From assembly GCF_003985155.1 (NCBI RefSeq), contig NZ_ML133689.1, positions 310,001 through 374,000 of the forward strand: a stretch of DNA of 64,000 nucleotides, written 5' to 3'. Below the pieces are notes generated by a model, which saw nothing but the letters and a program-made list of their open reading frames with translations, was not told where the DNA came from and ran no database searches. The position numbers and the translations under genes are program-made. Source of the DNA: Rhizobium vallis (lineage in GTDB: Bacteria > Pseudomonadota > Alphaproteobacteria > Rhizobiales > Rhizobiaceae). Shown piece by piece: positions 46,217 to 59,496 of the stretch; the first letter of the stretch is position 1, and each line of letters starts with the position of its first letter.

Positions 46217-47822
46217 TCATGCTTGCGGCTTTGGAGCCTATTGCCATCGCCGGAGCGTTGGTGTTGCCCGACGGGATGAAGGGGATGATGGAGCAATCGA
46301 TCACTCTCAGCCCATCGATGCCACGGACACGCAGCCTGCCGTCGACGACTGACATCGGATGGCTTTCCGGTCCCATTCTGAGGCTGCCGGAAGGATGATA
46401 ATTCGTCTTGACCGTCTGCCAGGCGAATTTCGCCAGTGACTGCTCGTCCTGCAGCGATCGCCCCGGAAGGATCTCCTCTGCGATCTTGGCTTTGAAGGGT
46501 TCGGTTTCCAGAAGCCGGCGCGCCGTCTTCAGCGAGGCTAGCGTCAGGCGCAGATCGTCCGGATCGCCGAAGAAATTGCAGTCGACCAAGGGTTGGTCAT
46601 CGGGGTTTGCCGAGCGCAGCTTGACGCTGCCGCGCGCCTTTGGTCTCAGCAGGCAGGAGGTGAAGGTAACCCCATAGGTCGGCTTTGCCGAGGAGACGTC
46701 GCGGTCGAGATAGACGATCGGCGCGCAGTAGAGCTGGATCGTCGGGCGCTCGCCGCCATCTGGATCGTAGAACAGGCAGGCTTCGATGCCCGTCGTGGTG
46801 ACCGGGCCGGAATTGAACAAGAGATATTGCAGGCCGTTGCGGATCATCGGCCAGCCGCGGTCCTGACCGAAATACCCGGATTTCGATTTCGTCGACGCGA
46901 TGACCGGCACCTCGTGATGATCCTGGAGATTGGCGCCGACGCCGGGAAGATCTACGGCAACGCCGATGCCATGTTCGCGAAGATGGTCGGCCGGGCCGAT
47001 GCCGGAGAGCATCATCAGCTTGGCGCTGTTATAGGTGCCGGCGGCGACGAGCACCTCGCGGTTGGCCAACGCCCTGTGGGTCTCGCCGTTGCTGGTATAG
47101 ACGACGCCGACGGCGCGGCCGTCTTCCACGAGAACACGATCGACCCTCGCCTGGGTGACGATCTCCAGCCTGGTATCGCCGGCAAGGGGATCGAGAAATG
47201 CCTTTTTGGCGTCCGATCGCTCGATCCGGCGACCCCATTGCGCGAAGGTATGCTGCATGATGCCAACGCCGTTCTGCCGGACGCCGTTGAAATCCGGATT
47301 ATAGGGATGGCCGAGCCCTTGCGCCGAGAGGATGAAATCCTCCGTCGTATCGGAGATGTGGCGCGGCTCGGAAACCTTTAGGTTGCCCGAAATGCCGTGA
47401 TACCGGTCGTTGAAGCGACCATTGGCTTCGATGCCTTTGAAGTGCGGGAGCATGTCCTCGTAGGACCATTCGCTTCCGTTGCCGAGATGGGCGGCCCAGC
47501 CGTCGTAGTCCTCTTTCTGGCCGCGCATATAGACCATGGCATTGACGGCGCTGCCGCCGCCGAGGGCTTTTGCGACCGGCACGATCGGTCCCCGTCCGCC
47601 GAGCTGGGGCTGCGGCACCGTATGATGCATTTCGAGAAAATCGTCGCGGGCAAGATATTTCATATAGCCGGCTGGAAAGGACATGAGCCGTGCCGTATCG
47701 CGGGGTCCGCGCTCGATGATGAGCACCGAAAAGCCAAAGTCGCGCACCAGGCGCATGGCCGCAACGCATGCGGCGGATCCGCCGCCGGCGATGATGAAAT
47801 CGTAGCTTTTGCCGACCGTCAT
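46197..47822 (-). CDS. GMC family FAD oxidoreductase (choline dehydrogenase-like)
   Basis: 541 residues. The FAD fold starts with FIIAGGGSAACVAAMRL and ends with the ERGP acidic strand. The GMC signature is AKALGGGSAVNAMVYMRG. The catalytic pair is H476 (NYHPSGSLRMG) and N520 (PSGNTNAPAMAIG). It oxidises an alcohol; choline is not certain, since the family is broad. Its ATG overlaps the stop of the aldolase gene (ATGA), implying joint metabolism of one compound. Confidence 0.92.
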   Translation of the reverse strand: MTVGKSYDFIIAGGGSAACVAAMRLVRDFGFSVLIIERGPRDTARLMSFPAGYMKYLARDDFLEMHHTVPQPQLGGRGPIVPVAKALGGGSAVNAMVYMRGQKEDYDGWAAHLGNGSEWSYEDMLPHFKGIEANGRFNDRYHGISGNLKVSEPRHISDTTEDFILSAQGLGHPYNPDFNGVRQNGVGIMQHTFAQWGRRIERSDAKKAFLDPLAGDTRLEIVTQARVDRVLVEDGRAVGVVYTSNGETHRALANREVLVAAGTYNSAKLMMLSGIGPADHLREHGIGVAVDLPGVGANLQDHHEVPVIASTKSKSGYFGQDRGWPMIRNGLQYLLFNSGPVTTTGIEACLFYDPDGGERPTIQLYCAPIVYLDRDVSSAKPTYGVTFTSCLLRPKARGSVKLRSANPDDQPLVDCNFFGDPDDLRLTLASLKTARRLLETEPFKAKIAEEILPGRSLQDEQSLAKFAWQTVKTNYHPSGSLRMGPESHPMSVVDGRLRVRGIDGLRVIDCSIIPFIPSGNTNAPAMAIGSKAASMIAEDHR

Positions 47823-48751
47823 GCACCGATCTCCTTGAGGCGGATGGTCTGGCGCGCCAGCAGCCGTTCGACGTCGGCAATATCGGGCGCAGAGAGCCTG
47901 GCGCCCGGCTTGCGCAGAGCGGCGGACTTGATGACGCCGCGTTTGGCAAGCACGTATTTGCGGCAGGCAAGCCCGATGCCCTGCTGCTGTTCGTATCGAG
48001 CGAGCGGCAGATAGGCGTCGAAGATCTCATGGGCGCGATCGGAATTTCCGGCGGCGTAGGCTTTGACGACCCCGACCATCATCTCCGGATAGCAGAAGCC
48101 GGTCATGGCGCCATCGGCGCCGCGCCCCATCTCCTCGGGTAGGAAAAGGCCGCCATTGCCGCAAAGGATCGAAATGCGCCGCATGGCGCCGCTGTCGCTG
48201 GCGGCGCGAAGTGCTGATATTTTCGCAAGACCCGGCCAATCCTCATGCTTGAGCATGACGCAATTGGGCACGTCCCTGACGATACGCTCGATGACTTTAG
48301 GCGCGATCGTCACATTTGTAGTGAGGGGATAGTCCTGCAGCACGAAGGGCGTATCATCAAGCGCTTCGCCGACCGACTGGTAGAAGGCGAAGGCCTGGTC
48401 GTCAGTCTTGACGGTCCAGGGCGGCGCGACCATGACGCCGGCAGCCCCCTCGCCCATGACGGCTTCGGCAAGTTCGCGCATAGGCGCCAGTCCCGGCGCC
48501 GACACGCCGACAACGACGGGAAGGCGGCCGTCGAGGCGCTTCAACACCCGCTCGACCACGGTCCGCGATTCCTGCGCTGTCAGCTTCGGGGCTTCGCCAA
48601 GCTGGCCGAGCACCGTCAGGCCGGTGACACCGGCGCCCTCGTAGAAATCGACCATGCTGTCGATGCTGGCAAGATCGAGTGCGCCGTCATCGGTGAAAGG
48701 GGTTACGGCGATTACATAGACGCCTTTGGCGTCCTCGGTCAGTCTGGCCAT
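47819..48751 (-). CDS. DapA-like dihydrodipicolinate synthase family lyase
   Basis: 310 residues, class I aldolase fold. Schiff-base lysine K168 (CVMLKHEDWPG) and tyrosine Y141 (VLQDYPLTTN) are present, but the substrate-binding GTTGE motif of true DapA is changed to GQLGE (49-53). This suggests a catabolic keto-acid aldolase/dehydratase rather than lysine synthesis. The start at 48751 has GAGAGGA; the frame upstream is antisense to priA. It is coupled to the GMC oxidoreductase. Confidence 0.9.
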   Translation of the reverse strand: MARLTEDAKGVYVIAVTPFTDDGALDLASIDSMVDFYEGAGVTGLTVLGQLGEAPKLTAQESRTVVERVLKRLDGRLPVVVGVSAPGLAPMRELAEAVMGEGAAGVMVAPPWTVKTDDQAFAFYQSVGEALDDTPFVLQDYPLTTNVTIAPKVIERIVRDVPNCVMLKHEDWPGLAKISALRAASDSGAMRRISILCGNGGLFLPEEMGRGADGAMTGFCYPEMMVGVVKAYAAGNSDRAHEIFDAYLPLARYEQQQGIGLACRKYVLAKRGVIKSAALRKPGARLSAPDIADVERLLARQTIRLKEIGA

Positions 48752-48939
48752 TCGGTCCTCTCCAATTCCGTCGTTGAACAAGATCTTCCGGCAATCTATG
48801 CGGCTGTTCACGTGGCCAGCAACCTTTTCGTAAAGGCGCGGGTAATCTTGGCAGGCCTTTGCAGTCCGCATTTTCGCCAGATGCGCCGCTTCGTCTTTGC
48901 GGTTCCAATTCCAGTCATTTGCGGGCATGGTCTCGCGCG

Positions 48940-51156
48940 ATGAGCACAGATTCGTCCGATCTCTTTGGCGCGCTTTTCGAGGCACCGCCCGCGAACCGAA
49001 CGGTTCCGGTGCTGGTGCCGATGCCGGCGCCGAAACCCTATTCCTATTCGGTGCCGGAGGGCATGGCGATCGAGCCCGGCTCGGTCGTGCAGGTGCCGCT
49101 CGGGCCGCGGCAGGTGATCGGCGTCGTCTGGGACGGCGGCGAGGATGGCGTCGATCCAAAGAAGCTCCGGCCGATCAGCCATGTCTTCGACTGCCCGCCG
49201 CTCTCCAAGGAGATGCGGGATTTCATCGACTGGGTGGCGACCTATACGCTCTCCCCGCCCGGCCTCGTCGCCCGCATGGCGCTGCGGGCGCCGAACGCCT
49301 TCGAGCCGGAACCGATGGTCGAAGGGCTGAAGCTCGTCGGCGGCGAGCCGGAGCGGATGACGCCGGCGCGCGCCCGGGTGCTCGATACGGCATCGGACGG
49401 TTTTTCGTGGACGCGCAGCGGTCTGGCGCATGCGGCCGGGGTCTCAACGAGCGTCGTCAATGGGCTGATCACGCTCGGCATTTTCGAGACAGTGTTCCTG
49501 CCGCCGCCACCGGTTGTCGCGATACCGGATCCGGATTTTGCCGCCGCGCGCCTGGAAGGGCCTCAGAAAGAGGCGGCCGACGAGATCGTCTCCGAGATCC
49601 GCAGGCAAGAATTCTCGGTCTCGCTGATCGACGGGGTGACGGGATCGGGCAAGACGGAGGTCTATTTCGAGGCAATCGCCGAAACGCTGAAACGCGGCAA
49701 ACAAGTGCTGATCCTGCTGCCGGAGATCGCGCTGACGGCAAGTTTCCTGGAGCGTTTCCAGGATCGCTTCGGGGCAAAGCCTGCCGAATGGCATTCCGAT
49801 CTCGCCTCGCGCATGCGTGAAAAGGTGTGGCGCCAGGCGGTGACCGGCGAAGTCAGGGTTGTGGCCGGCGCACGCTCGGCACTTTTCTTGCCCTTCGAGG
49901 ATCTTGGCCTCATCATCGTCGACGAGGAGCACGATCCCGCCTACAAGCAGGAGGACCGTGTTTTCTACAATGCCCGCGATATGGCCGTGGTGCGCGGCCG
50001 TATCGGTGATTTTCCCGTCATCCTCGTGTCGGCGACGCCATCGGTCGAAAGCCAGGTCAACGGGCAAAGCGGACGCTACAGCACCGTCCACCTGCCGACG
50101 CGTTTCGGCGATGCGGCGCTGCCGGATCTGCATCTCGTCGATATGCGCAGGCACGCGCCGGAGCGGGGCGGCTTCCTCTCGCCGGTCTTGATCCGGGCGA
50201 TCGGCAAGACAGTGGAAAGGCGTGAACAGGCGCTGCTTTTCCTCAACCGGCGCGGTTATGCGCCGCTGACGCTCTGCCGGGTGTGCGGCCACCGCTTCCA
50301 ATGTCCGCAATGTTCGAGCTGGCTGGTGGAGCATCGTTTCCGCAAGCAGCTACAATGCCACCAATGCGGCCATGCCGAGCGCACGCCCGAGGCCTGCCCG
50401 GAATGCGGCACGCTCGACCATCTCGTCGCCTGCGGGCCAGGCGTGGAACGAATTGCCGAAGAGGTGGAGCGGCACTTCCCCGAGGCGCGGACGATCGTTC
50501 TCTCCTCGGATATCATGGGCGGGGTGAAGCGGCTGCGGCTGGAGCTGGAAGCGATCGCCAAGGGCGAGGCGGATATCGTCATCGGCACTCAGCTCGTCGC
50601 CAAGGGGCATAATTTTCCGCTGATGACCCTGGTCGGCATCGTCGATGCCGATCTCGGCCTTGCCAACGGCGATCCGCGCGCGGCGGAGCGCACTTTCCAG
50701 CTTCTGTCGCAGGTGACCGGCCGGGCCGGTCGCACCGGCCTCAAGAGCCATGGGCTGCTGCAGACCTACCAGCCGCAGCATCCCGTCATGCAGGCGATCG
50801 TTTCCGGGGATTCCGGTGCATTTTACGAGCGTGAGATCACCGAGCGCGAACGCGCCGCCCTGCCGCCCTTCGGCAGGCTCGCCTCGATCATCGTTTCGGC
50901 CGAAACCCGCCATGATGCCGAAAACCATGCGCGCGGGATGCGCAACGCAGCGCCGCAGGTCTCCGGCATCTCGGTGCTCGGCCCGGCGGAGGCGCCGCTC
51001 GCGCTGGTGCGCGGCCGCCACCGTTTCCGCCTTCTGGTGCATGGGCGGCGGAATTCGGACATGCAGAGTTTCCTGCGCGCGATGCTGTCGCAATCGCCCA
51101 AGGAGCGCGGATCGGTGCAGGTGCAGCTCGATATCGACCCGCAGAGTTTTCTGTAG
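48940..51156 (+). CDS. priA: Primosomal protein N' (replication restart helicase PriA)
   Basis: 738 residues, family length. It reloads the replisome at stalled forks. An N-terminal 3'-DNA-binding domain is followed by helicase motifs: Walker A GVTGSGKTEVYF, DEEH box IIVDEEHDPAYKQ, and VSATPSVES. The zinc-binding insertion has eight cysteines from CRVCGHRFQCPQC to CPECGTLDHLVACG. QVTGRAGRTGLKSHGLLQTY is motif VI. The start at 48940 matches the family; upstream frame extension to 48859 is less likely. Confidence 0.97.
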   Translation: MSTDSSDLFGALFEAPPANRTVPVLVPMPAPKPYSYSVPEGMAIEPGSVVQVPLGPRQVIGVVWDGGEDGVDPKKLRPISHVFDCPPLSKEMRDFIDWVATYTLSPPGLVARMALRAPNAFEPEPMVEGLKLVGGEPERMTPARARVLDTASDGFSWTRSGLAHAAGVSTSVVNGLITLGIFETVFLPPPPVVAIPDPDFAAARLEGPQKEAADEIVSEIRRQEFSVSLIDGVTGSGKTEVYFEAIAETLKRGKQVLILLPEIALTASFLERFQDRFGAKPAEWHSDLASRMREKVWRQAVTGEVRVVAGARSALFLPFEDLGLIIVDEEHDPAYKQEDRVFYNARDMAVVRGRIGDFPVILVSATPSVESQVNGQSGRYSTVHLPTRFGDAALPDLHLVDMRRHAPERGGFLSPVLIRAIGKTVERREQALLFLNRRGYAPLTLCRVCGHRFQCPQCSSWLVEHRFRKQLQCHQCGHAERTPEACPECGTLDHLVACGPGVERIAEEVERHFPEARTIVLSSDIMGGVKRLRLELEAIAKGEADIVIGTQLVAKGHNFPLMTLVGIVDADLGLANGDPRAAERTFQLLSQVTGRAGRTGLKSHGLLQTYQPQHPVMQAIVSGDSGAFYEREITERERAALPPFGRLASIIVSAETRHDAENHARGMRNAAPQVSGISVLGPAEAPLALVRGRHRFRLLVHGRRNSDMQSFLRAMLSQSPKERGSVQVQLDIDPQSFL

Positions 51157-51299
51157 CTACCGCTTCAATTATTCGACGAGCATTTCCGATTTCTCCGTAC
51201 CTGCCGAAAACGCGGGCCGTTTTTCGGCCTTGCTGCCATTTCCTCCCTTTCCGGCCCATGTCATAAAACAGCGATTCACAAGTGATTTGGGGCCGATGC

Positions 51300-51689
51300 A
51301 TGGAATTCTATTTTCCGACCGAGCTTGGCGAGCGGCTTGCATTCTGCTCCGCAGCCTTCACCGCGCTGGCGGGTTTCGTCATGATGTTCGCGCCGGGCTA
51401 TGCCCTGCGTCTTCTCGGTCTCGAGGCGCGGGAGGGACGGCCGGAGGGCTTCGGCGAAGCGCGCTCGATGGGCGGTTTTTATCTCGGCTTCGGGCTGTCG
51501 GCAATCATGCTCGCCCAGGACTGGATCTACATGGCGCTTGGCGCTTCTTTTGTGATGGCCGCCTTTGCCCGCGTGATCTCGATCCTGTCCGATAAGGGGA
51601 GCAATCTCGTCAACTATTTACTTTTGGTTGTGCAGATTGCTTTGGCGGCACTGCCGCTGCTTTATGTTTTCGGCTTCATCCAGACGTGA
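51300..51689 (+). CDS. DUF4345-like small membrane protein
   Basis: 129 residues with four hydrophobic segments. GEARSMGGFYLGFGLSAIML in the middle resembles the DUF4345 family of inner-membrane proteins of unknown function. Start at 51300 (MEFYFPTELGERLAF), with GGGGCCGATGC before it. It lies between priA and the F1 ATPase operon and has 255 nt after it. Confidence 0.78.
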   Translation: MEFYFPTELGERLAFCSAAFTALAGFVMMFAPGYALRLLGLEAREGRPEGFGEARSMGGFYLGFGLSAIMLAQDWIYMALGASFVMAAFARVISILSDKGSNLVNYLLLVVQIALAALPLLYVFGFIQT

Positions 51690-51944
51690 GTTTTGCTGCC
51701 GGCGGGCGGCTTCTCATGCATGGCTGCAGGTCATTCCGCAATTTTGCGGACAGAAATTCATGTGAAAGGCTTATTCGGGCATTACGCGTGTTGCGAGTCC
51801 GAACATCCTATGTTAGACGGACCCCGAATTTCGGAAGAAGCAAGAGGCTTCTCTTGTGATTTCTGGGGGAAATCAAAACGAATTCAAGATCATAGGTTCG
51901 GCGCCCGCCGAGAGCCGGATTTTGGGTTGAAATCAGGGAAATTT

Positions 51945-52510
51945 GTGCCAGTGGCAGACACGTCCCAGCTTACTTCTGGTGTTGCAGAGCGCTATGCCTC
52001 GTCGCTTTTCGAGCTGGCGCTCGAACAGGGCGCCGTTGACAGCGTAACTGCAGATCTTGACCGTTTCCAGGCGATGCTGGATGAGAGCGCTGATCTGAAG
52101 CGCTTCGTCGCAAGCCCGGTTTTCTCCGCTGAAGACCAGTTGAAGGCGATCGTCGCCATCAGCGAGAAGGCCGGCATCAGCGGTTTCTTCGCCAATTTCC
52201 TGAAGGTCGTGGCGCGCAACCGTCGCCTGTTTGCCCTGCCGGGCATGATCAAGGCCTTCCGCATCATCGCCGCGAACCATCGCGGTGAAATCTCCGCCGA
52301 GGTCACCTCGGCGCATGCTCTCACCGCAGAGCAGGAAACCGAATTGAAGGTGGCACTCAAGAGCGTTACCGGCAAAGACGTGACGATTGCCGTCACGGTT
52401 GATCCGTCAATTCTTGGTGGTCTGATCGTAAAGGTCGGGTCCCGTCAGATTGATACGTCTCTTCGTACCAAACTCTCTACCCTTAAGCTCGCATTGAAAG
52501 AGGTTGGCTG

Positions 52511-52511
<1 letters not shown>
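51945..52511 (+). CDS. atpH: F1 ATP synthase delta subunit (GTG start)
   Basis: 188 residues. The delta subunit forms the peripheral stalk joining F1 to the b subunits. [20 protein letters not shown] and the C-terminal [20 protein letters not shown] motif identify it. The start is GTG 51945, with AGGGAAA five bases upstream; the frame is open further back to 51693 but without coding character. The stop overlaps atpA by one base (TGATG). Confidence 0.94.
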
Positions 52512-54040
<1,529 letters not shown>

Positions 54041-54068
54041 TCAGGCCCTAAGTTAGGACGGATCACGG

Positions 54069-56402
<2,334 letters not shown>

Positions 56403-56403
<1 letters not shown>

Positions 56404-56642
56404 TGAGCGACGCTCAAGACGAGATATTCTGCTGCGACTCCCTTAAGGGAGCCGTGGCAGAGCTTCCCGAACCGGCAGTGCCGACTATCTACCGGGCCGA
56501 TAACGGCCTGCTGATGATGGTTGTCGGGCTGGTTCAGACCGAGGAAGGCCTCGGATATCTCGACCAGGCGGTAATGCACTGCCCGTTCTGCGGGACCAAA
56601 CTGCAAGATGCAAAAGCCTTAGCCGAGAAGGTAAGTCACTGA
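56403..56642 (+). CDS. Small CxxC protein between atpD and atpC
   Basis: 79 residues. Cysteines at 10, 11, 60 and 63; the last two form HCPFCGTKLQ, a zinc-ribbon knuckle like those of rubredoxin-type or metal-binding proteins. No membrane segment. It overlaps atpD and atpC at TGATG junctions on both sides, so its translation is tied to that of the F1 subunits. I do not recognise a named family; an assembly or redox/zinc-sensing role for F1 is speculation. Confidence 0.82.
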
Positions 56643-57049
56643 TGGCTGACAATTTCAACTTTGAGCTCGTTTCGCCGGAGCGCCTGCTGCTGTCGGAAAT
56701 GGTGACCGAGGTCGTCATTCCCGCCACCGAAGGCGAGATGACTGTTATGGCGCACCATGCCCCGACGATGACGACCGTCAAGCCGGGCATCGTAAGCGTT
56801 CGCTCCTCTTCCGGCTCGAAGCAGGACTACGTCGTGTTCGGCGGCTTTGCCGATATCCTGCCGACCGGCTGCACGCTGCTTGCCGAATCCGCCGTGCCAG
56901 TCGAAGAGCTCAACAAGGACGAACTCACTCGCCGCATCGAAGCTGCGAAGAGGGAACTTGAGGATGTCGTGCATCACGAGCACAAGTCCAAGCTTGAGCA
57001 CTTCATCATGGAAATGACCCATCTGCAGGGCATGGTCGGTCAGGACTGA
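56642..57049 (+). CDS. atpC: F1 ATP synthase epsilon subunit
   Basis: 135 residues. N-terminal beta sandwich (FNFELVSPERLLLSEMVTEV, PATEGEMTVMAHHAPTMTTV) and a C-terminal helical hairpin that can inhibit ATP hydrolysis. Joins gamma to the c ring. It is last in atpHAGD-x-atpC, with a terminator 22 nt later. Confidence 0.96.
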   Translation: MADNFNFELVSPERLLLSEMVTEVVIPATEGEMTVMAHHAPTMTTVKPGIVSVRSSSGSKQDYVVFGGFADILPTGCTLLAESAVPVEELNKDELTRRIEAAKRELEDVVHHEHKSKLEHFIMEMTHLQGMVGQD

Positions 57050-57070
57050 TTGCGGCGACAGCCTCAATAA

Positions 57071-57097
57071 AAAGCGGCCTCGACGGCCGCTTTTTTT
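57071..57097 (+). terminator. Rho-independent terminator of the atp operon
   Basis: AAAGCGGCC (57071-57079), five-base loop, GGCCGCTTT (57085-57093), T run through 57097. Confidence 0.93.
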
Positions 57098-57150
57098 ATT
57101 TCCGGCTGCATGCATTCCGGAAATGATTCCAGCACATATGGGTTGAAATG

Positions 57151-57175
57151 AAAAAACGGCCCGTCAAGGCCGTTT
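57151..57175 (-). terminator. Rho-independent terminator of the sugar-transferase gene
   Basis: On the minus strand AAACGGCC, six-base loop, GGCCGTTT (plus 57154-57161 / 57168-57175), followed by a run of six T. It lies about 27 nt after the minus-strand stop. Each convergent unit therefore has its own terminator. Confidence 0.85.
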
Positions 57176-57202
57176 GCCGTGGCGCCGCGATCGCGGATCG
57201 CC

Positions 57203-57940
57203 TCAGAAGCCCGTGCCGCCGCGCAGCTCGATGACCAGCGTATTGAGCAGAATCTTCATGTCGAGCAGCAGGCTGAAATTTCTGACGTAATAGATATCGC
57301 TGGCAATGCGGGCGCGGGCCTGCAATGGCCGTGCCGTCGGACCGCGCCAGCCGCGTGTCTGGGCAAGACCGGTGATGCCGGGGCGCATGATGTGGCGGTG
57401 GTGGTATCCCGGAACGAGCTCCTCGTAGAGCCTGCCTGCAGCCCGCATGTTGATGGCGTGACAGCGCGGGCCGACCAGTGACATGTCGCCTCTGAGGACG
57501 TTCAGCAACTGCGGCAACTCGTCGATATTGGTCTTGCGGAGCACCGCGCCGATGCCCGTCACCCGGCTGTCGCCCTTGACCGTCTGTTGGATGCCCGAGG
57601 GATCGCACGCTTCCGCGCGCATCGACCGGAACTTGAAGACCGTAATCTTCCGGCCATTCAGCCCCCAGCGGATCTGGCGGAAGAACACAGGGCCGCCATC
57701 ATCCAGTTTGATGAAAAGGGCGATCGCTAGAAAAAGCGGAGCCAGCACGACAAGGGCGCTGGCCGAGCCGACGATGTCGATCATCCGCTTCACGACCAAT
57801 CGCAGGGCCATTTTTCTTTCCACGCCTGAAAAACCATCCGGCTGGCGGATGTTGGAGTTCGCTACAATCAGTGCCTTGTTTTTGTTCTGACGTTGAGACG
57901 CATCGAAGCGCGAATTCCTCTTCGAAGTAAAAGCATTCAT
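57203..57940 (-). CDS. Polyprenyl-phosphate sugar-1-phosphate transferase (ExoY-like)
   Basis: 245 residues. One membrane helix (about 55-77, ASALVVLAPLFLAIALFIKL) precedes the initiating-transferase domain: PVFFRQIRWGLNGRK, VFKFRSMRAEA, and LRKTNIDELPQLLNVLRGDM followed by SLVGPR. It links the first sugar phosphate to undecaprenyl phosphate to start an exopolysaccharide repeat. It is the short ExoY type, without the four extra N-terminal helices of WbaP. Start at 57940 (MNAFTSKRN). No other polysaccharide polymerisation genes are nearby, so the product is uncertain. Confidence 0.9.
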   Translation of the reverse strand: MNAFTSKRNSRFDASQRQNKNKALIVANSNIRQPDGFSGVERKMALRLVVKRMIDIVGSASALVVLAPLFLAIALFIKLDDGGPVFFRQIRWGLNGRKITVFKFRSMRAEACDPSGIQQTVKGDSRVTGIGAVLRKTNIDELPQLLNVLRGDMSLVGPRCHAINMRAAGRLYEELVPGYHHRHIMRPGITGLAQTRGWRGPTARPLQARARIASDIYYVRNFSLLLDMKILLNTLVIELRGGTGF

Positions 57941-58106
57941 TACGCAAGGTCCACAAGTTATGCCTGAGACTGAACCACGCCGAGACAAATACATGCTCGA
58001 ATATGATTTGTCATCCGTATACATAATAAATTGGTAATCATTAAGACGCCAAAAATGGGAGTATTTCCTGTTAACCTTAATGCCTGTAGTTGAGTTGTCG
58101 AGAAGT

Positions 58107-59327
58107 TTATACTTTGAAAGGAGTAGCCCGATTGGATAGGTCGCTCGTCAGCTGGTTTCCGAAGCCGATCGCCGGTTTTTCCAGCAGGTAATAGCTGAGG
58201 CTTGCGACGAGAACGATGAGGGTGGCCGCCAGTCCGCAAGACTGAAGCCAGCCGGTGACGACATTCTCCGAGGAAACGCCGAACGAGCCGGGATCGAGTT
58301 TCTGCATCGATATCAGGATGATCTCCTGCCAGATATAGATACCGAAGGAGATCTTTGCGGTGTAGCGGACCGGAGCGTTGTCCAGCAGCCGGCCGAGGTG
58401 CTGCGAATGGCTAAGCGAAACGAGCGCAGTCGCGACCGCCAGCGGAAAGATGGGAAAGCCATAGGGTACATCGAGCCAGCCGTAAGATTCGGGGGAGCCG
58501 CCAGGCGAAATGACGAGGCGGTAGCCGGCGATGACGAGGGCCAGAAGTGCCGCGGCGTCGAACCAGGAGGAGCGCCTTGCGCGCAGCATGACCTCGATGC
58601 CGGCGGCAAGCGCGCCAATCGCGAAGACCGCGAAGAAACCGATCGGATTAAATCTGGGCATCCATTCCTTCGCTCCGCCCTGCAGTCCGTACTCCCAGCC
58701 GCGCCCGATATCGTCGAGCGCAAAGAAGGTCAGGATCAGCACGTGGGCGACGAGCACGCCGCCGATGATGCAAAGCCAGGCGAAGCGGGCAAGCACCGGA
58801 TGCCGGTTGAGTGCGGGTAAGCGAAACAGCAGGAGAAAGCAGGCTGGCAGGAGCACATAGCTGGTGACTTCAAAGGGAATGGACCAGAGCGGCCCGCCGG
58901 CTTCGACAGGAAAGAACGTGCGCCAGTGCCACTGGCTCATGAACAACAGTCCGGAGAGGTAACGGAGCATAAGCTCCGGCGTCAGCGGCAAGCCAAGCAG
59001 CGTCAGGCTGAGGAGGAAGCTGACGGTGGCGGCGCACCAGAAACCCGGAGCGATGCGCGCGGCCCGGCGGATCGCATAATGCCGCAGGCTCGGCATGCCG
59101 ACGCCCGTGTCGAGCGCGCGCCAGAAGGGATGGGCGAGGAGGAAGCCGCTCAGCACGAAGAAGATGGCAACGCCGAAATTGCCGAAGCGGATAATATGCG
59201 CGGCCGGCGCCAGATCGTCGGGGATCCTGCGCATATCCAGCCGGAGCACGAGATGGTGGGCAAGCACCAAAAGACAGGCCATCGCGCGCAGGAAGTCGGC
59301 TCCCGCCAGTCTCTCGTCTTGTCGCAT
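58107..59327 (-). CDS. Acyltransferase 3 (OafA/YrhL-type) membrane protein
   Basis: 406 residues with ten or more membrane helices. The N-terminal family block is GADFLRAMACLLVLAHHL with the conserved His, then FGVAIFFVLSGFLLAHPFW. It O-acetylates or acylates sugars of surface polysaccharides using acyl-CoA from the cytosol. It lies 166 AT-rich nt upstream of the ExoY-like gene and in the same direction, which suggests it decorates the same polymer (inference). Confidence 0.9.
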   Translation of the reverse strand: MRQDERLAGADFLRAMACLLVLAHHLVLRLDMRRIPDDLAPAAHIIRFGNFGVAIFFVLSGFLLAHPFWRALDTGVGMPSLRHYAIRRAARIAPGFWCAATVSFLLSLTLLGLPLTPELMLRYLSGLLFMSQWHWRTFFPVEAGGPLWSIPFEVTSYVLLPACFLLLFRLPALNRHPVLARFAWLCIIGGVLVAHVLILTFFALDDIGRGWEYGLQGGAKEWMPRFNPIGFFAVFAIGALAAGIEVMLRARRSSWFDAAALLALVIAGYRLVISPGGSPESYGWLDVPYGFPIFPLAVATALVSLSHSQHLGRLLDNAPVRYTAKISFGIYIWQEIILISMQKLDPGSFGVSSENVVTGWLQSCGLAATLIVLVASLSYYLLEKPAIGFGNQLTSDLSNRATPFKV

Positions 59328-59435
59328 CTTGCCTCCCGCCTTGCCCGAGCGATCTTGTAGCGGAAAGCCGCAGCGGGCAAGGCTAAAGCGCGGCGCGATC
59401 CCTCAGAATCACTTACCGCGCCTCAGGTCTTGTTC

Positions 59436-59484
59436 TTGCACATGCCGTGATCGCAAAACCGCTGCACAGTTCTGCGCGACCTGC
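59436..59484. repeat. Degenerate RIME-type palindrome after thiY
   Basis: The core GCAAAACCGCTGCACAG corresponds to CCAAAACCGCTGCGCAC of the 43077 copy. The outer arms (GCACATG, ACCTGCG) are partly decayed. It lies 12 nt beyond the thiY stop. Confidence 0.5.
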
Positions 59485-59496
59485 GTCAGGGCGGAC

